From positions 1-40,130 of the forward strand of contig CAIKVH010000035.1 in assembly GCA_903830725.1 (NCBI GenBank): a stretch of DNA of 40,130 bases. Direction: 5' to 3'. The notes under the pieces were generated by a model, which worked only from the letters and a program-made list of their open reading frames with translations, had not been told where the DNA came from and searched no databases. The DNA is from an uncultured Burkholderiales bacterium (lineage in GTDB: Bacteria; Pseudomonadota; Gammaproteobacteria; Burkholderiales; Burkholderiaceae_C). The stretch's first letter is position 1; every line of letters begins with the position of its first letter. Shown piece by piece: positions 16,598-25,149 of this stretch. A program made the position numbers and the translations under genes.

Positions 16598-17822
16598 CTC
16601 CTTCACAGATGAATCAACTGATTCACTAATTGATCAATTCCGAGCCTCTAGGGATCACTCCACAGAACTTCTGAATGGATTAACTCCAGAAGATTGTCAA
16701 TCTCAATCCATGCCCGAGACGAGTCCCATTAAGTGGCATTTGGCTCATGTGACTTGGTTTTATGAAATGATGGTTCTCAAACAGTTTGAGGCGAACTTCG
16801 ACTATTGGAATCCTAATTATGCTGTTTTATTTAATAGCTACTACAACATTATTGGAGATAAACATCCCCGTGCTAAGCGCGGATTACTAACCCGTCCAAG
16901 CCTTGAGGAAGTTATAAATTGGCGAGGCAATATCGATAAGCGAGTCGTTAACCTACTTAATATTAATCCTAGATTAGAGATAAAAAATTTAATCAGACTG
17001 GGAATCAATCACGAGCAACAACACCAAGAATTAATGCTTACTGATTTACAGCACTTATTTTTCAATAACTCTTTATATCCTGCTTTGGACAATTACACAG
17101 CACCAAAGAATCTCTCCTTCGAAAAATCAAACTGGATAGCGATTGAACCAGGGATTTATTCAATTGGCTTTAGTGAAGGTGTTTTTCACTTTGATAACGA
17201 AGGTCCGGAGCATAAAGTCTACATCCAGCCCTGCACTCTTAGTAGCAAATTGATCACTAATAATGAGTGGCTAAGCTTTGTGAATTGCGGAGGGTACGAA
17301 GATTCTAGGTGGTGGCTGGATGAAGGCTGGGCCTGGGTCCAGCGCGAGAATGTTCACTCTCCCTTGTACTGGATACATGACTTAGATACGAATTCATTTA
17401 ATGAATTCAGTCTCGCAGGTTCTCTTCCACTTGTTGGTAACAATCCGGTCAAAAATATCAGCTATTTTGAGGCCGATGCTTACGCGAGGTGGGCTAACAC
17501 TAACTTAGTGGGTCATGAGGGAGTCCGTCTTCCCACAGAATTTGAATGGGAAGTATTTGCTAAGACGCAAGCCCCCCAGTTAGAGGATATGTTTGATTGC
17601 TTATGGCAATGGACAAGCAGTAGCTATAGTGCATATCCCGCTTATCGCCCCTGGAGTGGGATGGCGGGCGAATATAACGGAAAATTCATGATTAATCAGA
17701 TGGTACTCAGAGGCAGTTCCTCTTTCACCGTCCTTGGTCATTCCAGACCAAGTTACCGTAATTTCTTTCCTACTAACACACGTTGGCAAATGACAGGTCT
17801 GAGACTAGCGAGGGATGTCTAG
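16587..17822 (+). CDS. egtB: Ergothioneine biosynthesis iron-dependent sulfoxide synthase EgtB
   Basis: Joins a sulfur donor to hercynine with oxygen. The 411 residues contain a DinB-like helical domain with the iron ligands His51 or His54 (WHLAHVTWFYE) and the pair His142 and His146 (NHEQQHQE), then an FGE-sulfatase domain (about 190-411) with VRLPTEFEWE, QWTSSSYSAYPAY, VLRGSSS and the end FFPTNTRWQMTGLRLARD. It overlaps egtD. No egtA, egtC or egtE is in the window, so either cysteine is used directly or the other steps are encoded elsewhere; which sulfur donor is used cannot be told here. Confidence 0.92.
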   Translation: MLANSFTDESTDSLIDQFRASRDHSTELLNGLTPEDCQSQSMPETSPIKWHLAHVTWFYEMMVLKQFEANFDYWNPNYAVLFNSYYNIIGDKHPRAKRGLLTRPSLEEVINWRGNIDKRVVNLLNINPRLEIKNLIRLGINHEQQHQELMLTDLQHLFFNNSLYPALDNYTAPKNLSFEKSNWIAIEPGIYSIGFSEGVFHFDNEGPEHKVYIQPCTLSSKLITNNEWLSFVNCGGYEDSRWWLDEGWAWVQRENVHSPLYWIHDLDTNSFNEFSLAGSLPLVGNNPVKNISYFEADAYARWANTNLVGHEGVRLPTEFEWEVFAKTQAPQLEDMFDCLWQWTSSSYSAYPAYRPWSGMAGEYNGKFMINQMVLRGSSSFTVLGHSRPSYRNFFPTNTRWQMTGLRLARDV

Positions 17823-17881
17823 ATTAACAATAGCTACCCTGTTCAACACATTCTCAGCGCTTTAAATCTATGTTTCAAATA

Positions 17882-19420
17882 TCAAGCTACTTGATACAGT
17901 CTACTTACCCAGGATATTAAATACCTCACACCAAGGGAAAAGATTGCCGCCGGCACTGCTCCTTCCAGCATTAACTCTGTATTATTGGTGGAAAGTCCTT
18001 GCGCAATGCGCTCCCCGTATCCCCCTGCGCCAACAAAAGCAGCTATGGTTGCTGTACCCGTAGTCCAAACTGCAGCTACTTGCACACCGCTAAACAGCGA
18101 TGGACTACAAAGAGGAAGTTCAATTTTGAGAAGCTGAATCCAAAATCCTGCTCCAAGAGCCTTGGAGGCCTCTTTGACTGCGGGATCAACTAACTGGAGT
18201 CCTGAATGGGTTGACTCAATGATAGGGAGCAACGCGTAAAGTAAGAGAGCAATAAAAGCTGGCCAAAACCCGATCGAATGAACTAGTAAGATCAAAAAAC
18301 TTAGTAACGCTAAAGCAGGTATAGTCTGTATAACTCCTATGCAGGACAAAACATATTTACCGCTCTTGGGTTGTGCGTAGACCCATACTCCTAAAGGTAT
18401 ACCTAGCATAATTGCAGTCCCAAGCGATGTAATTACTAAAATCACGTGCTGATAGGTAACTCTCAAGAAATCCCAGGTAACGAAGAAGGCTAGAAATCTT
18501 AGTATGGAGCTAATGGGTTCTTCATTATCTGTATCTTCAACTTGCAGCGATTTCCCGTCTTGATGCAAATAATTATTCACAACTTCTAATGGACTTTTGC
18601 GGCCAATTTCAACCTCGGCATTCAAATGTCGCATCGTCTTTTCTGATAGAGCACCCCTTAGTTGATCAAGACCCTCCCTAATTTCAGATTTATTCTCCAC
18701 ACTTGTTATTCTGTAAAGTAGCAACGCTTCATACGAGGTAAAGTAATCTTTATCATCCCTCAACAATTCATATTCCTCATTAATTAACATGGAATCTGTA
18801 CTGTAGGCATCAATTAAATCAATCTGATTATTCGCTATTGCCTGGTAACCTAGCCCATGTTCTAATCCTACAGGCCTAAATATTTCTAAATGATATGCCT
18901 TTGCAAGACCGCTCCATCCGTCTTTTCTTGCCAAGAACTCCTGAGATAAACCTAATCTTAAATTCGGAGTCTTTCTTAAATCGGTTATGGTGTGAATATT
19001 TAATCGATTGGCAAGTTTTTTAGAAATAACCAAGGCATAGGTATTGTTGAAACCGAGAAAGTACCCGGCCTTAATACCCATTGGCAGTAGTTTTTGATTG
19101 ATCTGATCGAGTGTGAGTTTTTGATTTGACTGAAGTATCTCCTGCGTTAAAGTTCCCCAATATTCAGGGTATAAATCAATTTCCCCCTCTTTCAGGGCAT
19201 TAAAAACTATTCCAGTTGAGCCCAAACCCAGCTTTCTATCAATGGCCGTATTGACTTTATCTTCAATTGATTTTGATATCAACTCCGCTAGCACATATGA
19301 TTCGGCAAACCGTTTGCTCCCAACTGTAAATTCGCGAGAATATACATTGATATGGATCAAAGTAATCAATAAGGAAAATAATATATGACCGTAAAAAGTC
19401 CTGTAATTTAGTTTATACAA
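17882..19420 (-). CDS. Fused substrate-binding protein/permease of an osmoprotectant- or ergothioneine-type ABC importer
   Basis: 512 residues. A signal/anchor segment (1-28) leads into an OpuAC/ProX-like binding domain (29-295) with FTVGSKRFAESYVLAEL, LGSTG, DLYPEYWGTL, QEFLARKDGWSGLAKAY and IDAYSTDSML. A linker follows, then a permease domain (about 315-510) with five or six helices and the coupling motif EASKALGAGFWIQLLKIELP. Related families carry glycine betaine, choline, carnitine or ergothioneine (EgtU). Binding domain before permease is the opposite of the EgtU order as I know it. No ATP-binding subunit is nearby. It converges on egtB, which suggests but does not prove an ergothioneine role. 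Start TTG 19420 has no clear ribosome-binding site. Confidence 0.8.
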   Translation of the reverse strand: MYKLNYRTFYGHILFSLLITLIHINVYSREFTVGSKRFAESYVLAELISKSIEDKVNTAIDRKLGLGSTGIVFNALKEGEIDLYPEYWGTLTQEILQSNQKLTLDQINQKLLPMGIKAGYFLGFNNTYALVISKKLANRLNIHTITDLRKTPNLRLGLSQEFLARKDGWSGLAKAYHLEIFRPVGLEHGLGYQAIANNQIDLIDAYSTDSMLINEEYELLRDDKDYFTSYEALLLYRITSVENKSEIREGLDQLRGALSEKTMRHLNAEVEIGRKSPLEVVNNYLHQDGKSLQVEDTDNEEPISSILRFLAFFVTWDFLRVTYQHVILVITSLGTAIMLGIPLGVWVYAQPKSGKYVLSCIGVIQTIPALALLSFLILLVHSIGFWPAFIALLLYALLPIIESTHSGLQLVDPAVKEASKALGAGFWIQLLKIELPLCSPSLFSGVQVAAVWTTGTATIAAFVGAGGYGERIAQGLSTNNTELMLEGAVPAAIFSLGVRYLISWVSRLYQVA

Positions 19421-19456
19421 AATTGTTTTTCACTTAAGTGCGTGCGTTATCAAATA

Positions 19457-19486
19457 TTGACATCAAAATCAGAATTTAATGATAAA
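19457..19486 (+). promoter_or_regulatory. Promoter-like sequence pointing antisense into the glycosylase gene
   Basis: A perfect TTGACA at 19457-19462 and GATAAA at 19481-19486 (18-base spacing, four of six matches to TATAAT). No + gene follows; it would make an RNA antisense to the 3' end of the gene at 19488-20072. It could be chance in AT-rich DNA. Confidence 0.2.
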
Positions 19487-19487
19487 T

Positions 19488-20072
19488 TTAATTGCATAGG
19501 GATTTCACTTTTTTCTTCAACGAAGGTAGAACCTCAGCCTCAAACCATGGATTCTTTTTTAACCAAATATTATTTCTTGGACTGGGATGCGGTAAAGGTA
19601 TTGCCATTGGCCAAAAATCTCTCCAATACCTAACTGTTTCCGTTAGATTTTCTTTACTAGCTTTTCCTAAATGCCATGCTTGGGCATACTGACCGATAAC
19701 CAGAGTTAAAGCAATATTAGGTAGATGGCTGAGTAACTTTACTCGCCATGTATCAGCACATTCTGGCCTTGGGGGAAGATCACCGGACTTGCCTGTCCCT
19801 GGAAAACAAAAACCCATGGGCAAGATTGCAATTTTATTTTGATTGTAAAAAACATCTTTTTCAACTCCCATCCAAGCCCTTAATCGGTCCCCGCTTGCAT
19901 CATTGAAAAGGATTCCTGTTTCATGAACTCGACTACCAGGAGCTTGCCCGACAATGAGAATCCTTGCGGAGTCACCAACTTGAATAACGGGTCTAGGGCC
20001 TAAAGGCAGATGAGATTTACAAATAGAGCAAGATTTGATCTCATTTGTTAACTGTATCAAGAACTTACTCAT
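19488..20072 (-). CDS. Uracil-DNA glycosylase superfamily protein
   Basis: A 194-residue protein with the two superfamily motifs in place: ILIVGQAPGSRVHETG (water-activating loop, GQAPG) and LPHPSPRNN near residue 168 (the catalytic His loop). In between are LPMGFCFPGTG and LVIGQYAQAWHLG. Only two Cys are at the N-terminus (CSICKSH), so a family 4 iron-sulfur cluster is uncertain. The likely role is removal of uracil or another altered base from DNA. ATG 20072 is 9 bases after the glmS stop, so it is probably co-transcribed with glmU-glmS. Confidence 0.8.
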   Translation of the reverse strand: MSKFLIQLTNEIKSCSICKSHLPLGPRPVIQVGDSARILIVGQAPGSRVHETGILFNDASGDRLRAWMGVEKDVFYNQNKIAILPMGFCFPGTGKSGDLPPRPECADTWRVKLLSHLPNIALTLVIGQYAQAWHLGKASKENLTETVRYWRDFWPMAIPLPHPSPRNNIWLKKNPWFEAEVLPSLKKKVKSLCN

Positions 20073-20081
20073 CCCATTTAA

Positions 20082-21929
20082 CTACTCCACTGTAACACTC
20101 TTGGCTAAATTCCTAGGCTTATCGACATCGGTTCCTCTCGCGCAAGCAGTATGATAGGCAAGTAACTGCAACGGAACAACGTGAAGTATTGGGGATAGCA
20201 AACCGTAATGCTCAGGCATTCTTATGACGTGAATACCTTCGGCATTTTCAATTTTTGAATCAGCATCCGCGAGTACATATAAAACACCACCCCTAGCTCT
20301 GACCTCTTGAAGATTACTTTTGAGCTTTTCTATTAAAGCATCATTTGGGGCGACAGCCACTACGGGCATGGCGTCCGTAACCAATGCAAGCGGTCCGTGC
20401 TTAAGCTCTCCCGCCGCGTATGCTTCAGCGTGAATATAAGTAATCTCTTTTAATTTTAAAGCGCCCTCCATTGCAATTGGATAATGGGTCCCACGACCTA
20501 AGAAAAGCGCATTCTCTTTGGGCACAAAATCTTCAGCCCATCGCATGATTTGGGGCTCAAGCGCTAGCACCGCTTGCAAAGCTACTGGCACGTGGCGCAT
20601 TTCCTTTAAAAACTGATCTTGCGCTTGGGCACTCAAATGCTTTTTGGACTGGGCTATGCATAATGTCAGTAAGAAAAGTGCTGCGAGTTGGGTTGTGAAG
20701 GCCTTGGTTGAAGCGACGCCAACCTCTACACCTGCTCTAGTTACGTAGGCCAGTTCACACTCTCTAACTAAAGCTGAAGTGGATACATTACAAATCGCTA
20801 AGGTATGCAACATGCCAAGGCTCTTTGCGTGCTTCAACGCGGCAAGCGTATCTGCCGTCTCCCCCGATTGACTTATAGTCACAACCAAAGTGTTTGAGTT
20901 GGGCACGGAGTCTCTATACCTGTACTCACTTGCTATTTCCACTTGAGTACTTATTTTTGAGACTGACTCCATCCAGTACTTTGCAACACAACCACTGTAA
21001 TAACTTGTGCCGCAAGCAAGAATTAGAACACGATCAATCTTTTTAAACACACTCTCTGCGTTGGCTCCGAAGAGGTCTGGTACGACAGCTTGTACGCCCT
21101 CAAGAGTATCTGCAATCGCACGGGGTTGCTCAAAAATCTCTTTTTGCATGTAATGCGTGTAGGGCCCAAGCTCTGCTGCGCCGCTGTGAGCGGTTACGGT
21201 TTTGACCACTCTGGCTACCACTTCCCGAGCTTTGTCCTCGATGATGTAGCCTTGAGCGCTCACTTCAACAATATCACCCTCCTCAAGATAAATAATTTGA
21301 TCCGTCACACCGGCTAAAGCCATGGCGTCACTTGCCAAAAAAACTTCCGAAACACCAACCCCCAATATAAGGGGGGAGCCCGATTTAGCGCCCACAATCT
21401 TATTCGGCTCGTCTTTGTGAAAAACCGCCAAAGCATAGGCTCCGCGAAGCTGGGGTAATGCGTCCTTGAGTGCTTTAAATAAATCACCCTTATAAAGACT
21501 GTCCACCAAATGAGCAATCACCTCGGTGTCGGTTTGGCTTTGGAAGACATACCCAATTTGTTGGAGTTGCGCTTTAATTTCTTCATAATTTTCAATAATA
21601 CCGTTATGAACTACAGCCAAGCGGCCTTCTCCATGACTTTGACCTGTGTTGTTGGGTCCATGGCTAAAGTGAGGGTGCGCATTGTGAACCGCGGGAACAC
21701 CGTGGGTTGCCCAACGTGTATGCGCAATGCCCGTAGTGCCTTCAATATGCTCAGCACTCACCTGCTCCATCAGCTCCGAGACGCGATGCGTACTGCGGGC
21801 TCTTTTTAAGCCCCCCGAATGCACAGCCACACCGCAAGAATCATAGCCCCGGTACTCAAGGCGCTCTAGTCCTTGGACAAGAATTGGCACTATATTTCGA
21901 TGGGAAACCGCTGCAACTATGCCGCACAT
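20082..21929 (-). CDS. glmS: Glutamine-fructose-6-phosphate aminotransferase GlmS
   Basis: Makes glucosamine 6-phosphate for cell-wall and lipopolysaccharide synthesis. The 615 residues begin [12 protein letters not shown], so Cys2 becomes the N-terminal nucleophile of the glutaminase domain after Met removal; [13 protein letters not shown] and HTRWATHG follow. Two SIS domains (about 290-610) contain [23 protein letters not shown] and the conserved end [17 protein letters not shown] precedes the ATG. It lies 80 bases downstream of glmU. No glmS ribozyme-like structure is evident in the short leader, which instead carries a 9-bp repeat. Confidence 0.98.
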   Translation of the reverse strand: MCGIVAAVSHRNIVPILVQGLERLEYRGYDSCGVAVHSGGLKRARSTHRVSELMEQVSAEHIEGTTGIAHTRWATHGVPAVHNAHPHFSHGPNNTGQSHGEGRLAVVHNGIIENYEEIKAQLQQIGYVFQSQTDTEVIAHLVDSLYKGDLFKALKDALPQLRGAYALAVFHKDEPNKIVGAKSGSPLILGVGVSEVFLASDAMALAGVTDQIIYLEEGDIVEVSAQGYIIEDKAREVVARVVKTVTAHSGAAELGPYTHYMQKEIFEQPRAIADTLEGVQAVVPDLFGANAESVFKKIDRVLILACGTSYYSGCVAKYWMESVSKISTQVEIASEYRYRDSVPNSNTLVVTISQSGETADTLAALKHAKSLGMLHTLAICNVSTSALVRECELAYVTRAGVEVGVASTKAFTTQLAALFLLTLCIAQSKKHLSAQAQDQFLKEMRHVPVALQAVLALEPQIMRWAEDFVPKENALFLGRGTHYPIAMEGALKLKEITYIHAEAYAAGELKHGPLALVTDAMPVVAVAPNDALIEKLKSNLQEVRARGGVLYVLADADSKIENAEGIHVIRMPEHYGLLSPILHVVPLQLLAYHTACARGTDVDKPRNLAKSVTVE

Positions 21930-21946
21930 AATAAATCCTGATAGTA

Positions 21947-21978
21947 AAAACTTTTAAAACTTTTAAAACTCTTAAAAC
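21947..21978. repeat. 9-bp tandem repeat between glmU and glmS
   Basis: AAAACTTTT twice, AAAACTCTT once and a final AAAAC, 3.5 copies. It lies in the 80-base gap before the glmS start and makes a weakly self-complementary A/T tract. Confidence 0.8.
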
Positions 21979-22009
21979 ACCGCAATGAAACAATCGGGGG
22001 AGTAGATTT

Positions 22010-23482
22010 TTAACCAGACTTCTTACCTTCGGACTTACGGGGTCTTGACCAGTTGGGAATGCTAATTTGCTTAGCTCTCGTGATGCTCAGTGCGCCAGGT
22101 TCTGAGCCTTTGGTTATTGTCGAGCCCGCCCCAATTGTCCCGCTAGCACCAATTGTCAAAGGAGCCACAAGAACTGAATTACTCCCAACATGCACATCAT
22201 GTTCGATCACAGTTCTGTGCTTATTCGCCCCATCATAGTTTGCCGTGATAGCTCCTGCCCCAAAGTTAACGCGCTCCCCCAGTTCAGCGTCCCCCACGTA
22301 AGCCAAATGATTGGCTTTAGCGCCGCTTGCCAAGGTGGAGTTTTTAATTTCTACAAAGTTTCCGACATGTACCTCAGTGCCGAGCATTGCACCAGGTCTG
22401 AGTCTCGCAAAGGGACCAACACGTGAGTTCGCGCCTATGATCACGGGGGTTTTTATACTAGCACCTTCAATGTGAGTATAGGCCTCAATCAAAGCACCCT
22501 CTTCAATTTGAGCATTGGATATCACGCAGTTTGGACCAACACGCACACCGCGCCCCAGAGTTACGCTGCCGATAAAAACTGCATTGATATCGATCTCTAC
22601 ATCCTCTGCGCAATTGAGTGTGCCCCGAACATCTATGCGACCTGGGTCTTTAATTCTTACACCTTGTTCCATTAACGATTGGGCTGTATTGAGTTGAAGG
22701 GTGCGTTCAAGTTCGGCGAGTTGTGCCGGACTATTGACGCCCATCACCTCTAACGGGTTGTCGATGGTCAACGTTTTAACGGCATGTCCAGTGTCCACAG
22801 CTTTAGTGACAACGTCGGTTAAATAGTATTCACCTTGCGCATTTTTGTTATCCAGCGAATTTACCCAAGTCCGTAAATACTGGGTTGGTGCGACAAGCAC
22901 TCCTGTGTAAACCTCGGTAATAAGTCTTTGTTCTGGATTTGCGTCTTTTTCTTCAACAATCCCTAAAACTCGTTGCGGTTGTAAAGTATCCCTGAGTATC
23001 CTTCCGTACCCAAATGGGTTGGCTGTTTGGAGAGTTAAGAGTGCAAGGGATGGCGTTGTATTGACTTGTTTATTTTCTAGGCTCGTTTCAATTAGGCATT
23101 TCAAAGTTTCTAATTTTGTAAGTGGCACATCACCCGAGAGAATTAGAGTTAATCCGTCATCTGTCAAATGGGGCATTGCCTGTTGAATAGCATGGCCCGT
23201 ACCTAGTTGTGGCATTTGAAGTGCGAACTCAATTTCTGGGGGTGGGTTTGATTGCTCCCCCTGCAAACAAGCCTGCTTAAATAGCGATAAAGCTCCATTT
23301 TGTACAAGCTCAGACTCATGCCCAGTAATAACCACTATTTTCCGAGCAGAAATGGCAACTGCAGCTTGAATTACGTGCCCTAAAAGAGCATTCCCCCCCA
23401 ATGTGTGTAACACCTTTGGGATTTTACTCTTCATGCGTGTGCCTTTGCCGGCAGCCATGATCACAACATCGAGTGGCAACAT
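22010..23482 (-). CDS. glmU: Bifunctional N-acetylglucosamine-1-phosphate uridyltransferase / glucosamine-1-phosphate acetyltransferase GlmU
   Basis: Makes UDP-GlcNAc. From ATG 23482 (490 residues) it begins MLPLDVVIMAAGKGTRMKSK, the usual N-terminus with the uridyltransferase loop; the open frame starts 39 bases earlier. The N-terminal domain runs to about 260 (LILSGDVPLT, GEYYLTDV) and the C-terminal left-handed beta-helix follows with hexapeptide repeats and NFGAGAITANYDG, and ends in a basic tail PRKSEGKKSG. Length is slightly above the common 450-460. AGGAG is only two bases before the ATG, and the following codon TTG would be better spaced; either start gives nearly the same protein. 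It forms an operon with glmS. Confidence 0.97.
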   Translation of the reverse strand: MLPLDVVIMAAGKGTRMKSKIPKVLHTLGGNALLGHVIQAAVAISARKIVVITGHESELVQNGALSLFKQACLQGEQSNPPPEIEFALQMPQLGTGHAIQQAMPHLTDDGLTLILSGDVPLTKLETLKCLIETSLENKQVNTTPSLALLTLQTANPFGYGRILRDTLQPQRVLGIVEEKDANPEQRLITEVYTGVLVAPTQYLRTWVNSLDNKNAQGEYYLTDVVTKAVDTGHAVKTLTIDNPLEVMGVNSPAQLAELERTLQLNTAQSLMEQGVRIKDPGRIDVRGTLNCAEDVEIDINAVFIGSVTLGRGVRVGPNCVISNAQIEEGALIEAYTHIEGASIKTPVIIGANSRVGPFARLRPGAMLGTEVHVGNFVEIKNSTLASGAKANHLAYVGDAELGERVNFGAGAITANYDGANKHRTVIEHDVHVGSNSVLVAPLTIGASGTIGAGSTITKGSEPGALSITRAKQISIPNWSRPRKSEGKKSG

Positions 23483-23603
23483 ATCTCCTATACCCTTTAA
23501 TTTCTTAAATCCATAAAACATTGATATGATAATCCAAGGGTAGCGGATAGTTTCTTGACTTCAACAGAAGTGTCACTACTATTATTTCCAACCTTCGCCC
23601 CTG

Positions 23604-24527
23604 ATGACGAGAAAACATCAATTGCACACCGTCCTTTCACAGTCCTTGACTTCATTAATCACAAACCTGACCCGTTTTGGATTTATTTTAGGTTTTATAT
23701 TTGCTATTCAAGGGTGCAGCCTCTTGCAAACGACCTACAACCAAAGCACTGAGATTACAGAGTGGTGGATAGATGGTTACGTGGATTTAAATTCAAAGCA
23801 AAAACAGGATCTTCGAGGCGATCTCCTTGAAATTCACAACTGGCACAGAACAACCCAGCTGGGCTTATACCTGGAGATTTTGCATAACGTCGATTCAAAG
23901 CTACAAGGCAATTTGAGCGTCGAAACCGTTTGCGCGCTAGAGCCTGATGTTCGGGCTCGGATCACTGATTTGTTAGTTGCTTTTGAACCTGCATTGACAA
24001 GACTTGCTCTTCACCTCAAGCCTGAGCAGTGGGTTACTTTGCAACGCAAATACGATAAAAATAACAAAGAATGGCGAAAAGACTGGATGCAATCCAATCC
24101 AGAAGACCGGTTGGAGTTTAGGATCAAAAAAGACAGGGAAATGGGTGAGCGGATTTACGGCAAATTAACGCCAACCCAATTAGCTCTATTGCAAGACCTT
24201 ATCCTTGAGTCGCCCTTCGATCCAGAGAAAACTTACGCTGAGCGTCTGAGGCGGCAGGCCGATAGCCTGCACGTCCTGAAAGCCATCGCCCATGGGCACC
24301 CTGCTTTTGAGGAAGCTCGACAAAGCATGCACGCTTTGTTGATGAGAAGCACGATGGAATCTCCCGACTCAAGTTATCAGGAATACCATAACAAAACGCT
24401 TCGCTCCCAGTGTGCAAGGGCCGTTAAATTCCATAACGCAACAAATGACAAACAAAGAGCATATGCTCTTAAAACCATACAGGCTTTGGAGCAAGATTTA
24501 GCTGACTTGATGAATAAGAAAAACTAG
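23604..24527 (+). CDS. DUF6279 family lipoprotein
   Basis: A 307-residue protein with an N-terminal export segment (FGFILGFIFAIQGC) ending in a lipobox with Cys38, so it is likely an inner- or outer-membrane lipoprotein. The mature part matches DUF6279: YNQSTEITEWWIDGYVDLNSKQKQDL, IHNWHRTTQLGLYLEIL and a helical, charged remainder with a repeated Trp-rich KEWRKDW. Function of the family is unknown. It is a single gene between glmU (divergent) and the cyclo-ligase (convergent). The start at 23604 lacks a strong ribosome-binding site. Confidence 0.8.
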   Translation: MTRKHQLHTVLSQSLTSLITNLTRFGFILGFIFAIQGCSLLQTTYNQSTEITEWWIDGYVDLNSKQKQDLRGDLLEIHNWHRTTQLGLYLEILHNVDSKLQGNLSVETVCALEPDVRARITDLLVAFEPALTRLALHLKPEQWVTLQRKYDKNNKEWRKDWMQSNPEDRLEFRIKKDREMGERIYGKLTPTQLALLQDLILESPFDPEKTYAERLRRQADSLHVLKAIAHGHPAFEEARQSMHALLMRSTMESPDSSYQEYHNKTLRSQCARAVKFHNATNDKQRAYALKTIQALEQDLADLMNKKN

Positions 24528-24556
24528 TAAGTCGCATCCGTCTAAGCCACTACCAA

Positions 24557-25132
24557 CTATTTGGCTGACCAAGCAACCCCGTCCTCGGTCAATATGGCGT
24601 CTAAAGGAACATCATGAGGCTCACACTCTAGGTCATCAACATATCCGTGACTAAAACCCAGTCCGACCGTAATGGGTTTGGGTGCTAATGTCGCCAATGT
24701 CCGATCGTAAAACCCGCCGCCGTAGCCCAAACGATATCCCCCCGCTCCAAATCCAACGCAAGGGACGAATAACAAGGTGGGCACTATATGCTCAGTGTCT
24801 TTAGGTTTTGGGATATCGTAAGCATCGGGCTCCATTGGACAGCCGGGATACCAGGCGTGAAAGCTGAGTGTTTTATGGAGTTTATTCACCACTGGCAGTC
24901 CTATACGCCTACGGGTTTGTTGCTCAAGCAACTCACCATCCTCTTTCCATCGGTGGAGTGCTGGGAGGGGATCAAACTCACCCTTTATCGGCCAATAGGC
25001 CCCAATCATCGTATCCTCACGTCCTACTAGCCAAATTCTCATTACTTGTTGCAAGGCTAAGGTCAAGGCGTAGCGATTATTTAGCTCGGCGCGTTGTGTA
25101 ATTAGCTTTTGTCTGAGCGATTTCTTGTCCAT
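24557..25132 (-). CDS. 5-formyltetrahydrofolate cyclo-ligase
   Basis: Turns 5-formyl-THF into 5,10-methenyl-THF with ATP. The protein has MIGAYWPIKGEFDPLPAL (substrate side), PTLLFVPCVGFGAGGYRLGYGGGFYDRTLA (ATP loop, positions split by Gly-rich turns) and DVPLDAILTEDG at the end, all family marks. I chose ATG 25132 (191 residues, starting MDKKSLRQKLITQR) as this matches the usual N-terminus; the frame runs on to ATG 25174 and 25204, which would overlap the divergent transglycosylase gene. No zapA or 6S RNA is seen beside it. Confidence 0.9.
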   Translation of the reverse strand: MDKKSLRQKLITQRAELNNRYALTLALQQVMRIWLVGREDTMIGAYWPIKGEFDPLPALHRWKEDGELLEQQTRRRIGLPVVNKLHKTLSFHAWYPGCPMEPDAYDIPKPKDTEHIVPTLLFVPCVGFGAGGYRLGYGGGFYDRTLATLAPKPITVGLGFSHGYVDDLECEPHDVPLDAILTEDGVAWSAK

Positions 25133-25149
25133 GAGGAGATAATCAGGAT

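Noticed and set aside
21947-21978. glmS-type ribozyme or riboswitch leader
   Set aside because: The leader is only about 80 bases and A/T-repetitive; none of the ribozyme's conserved parts is seen.
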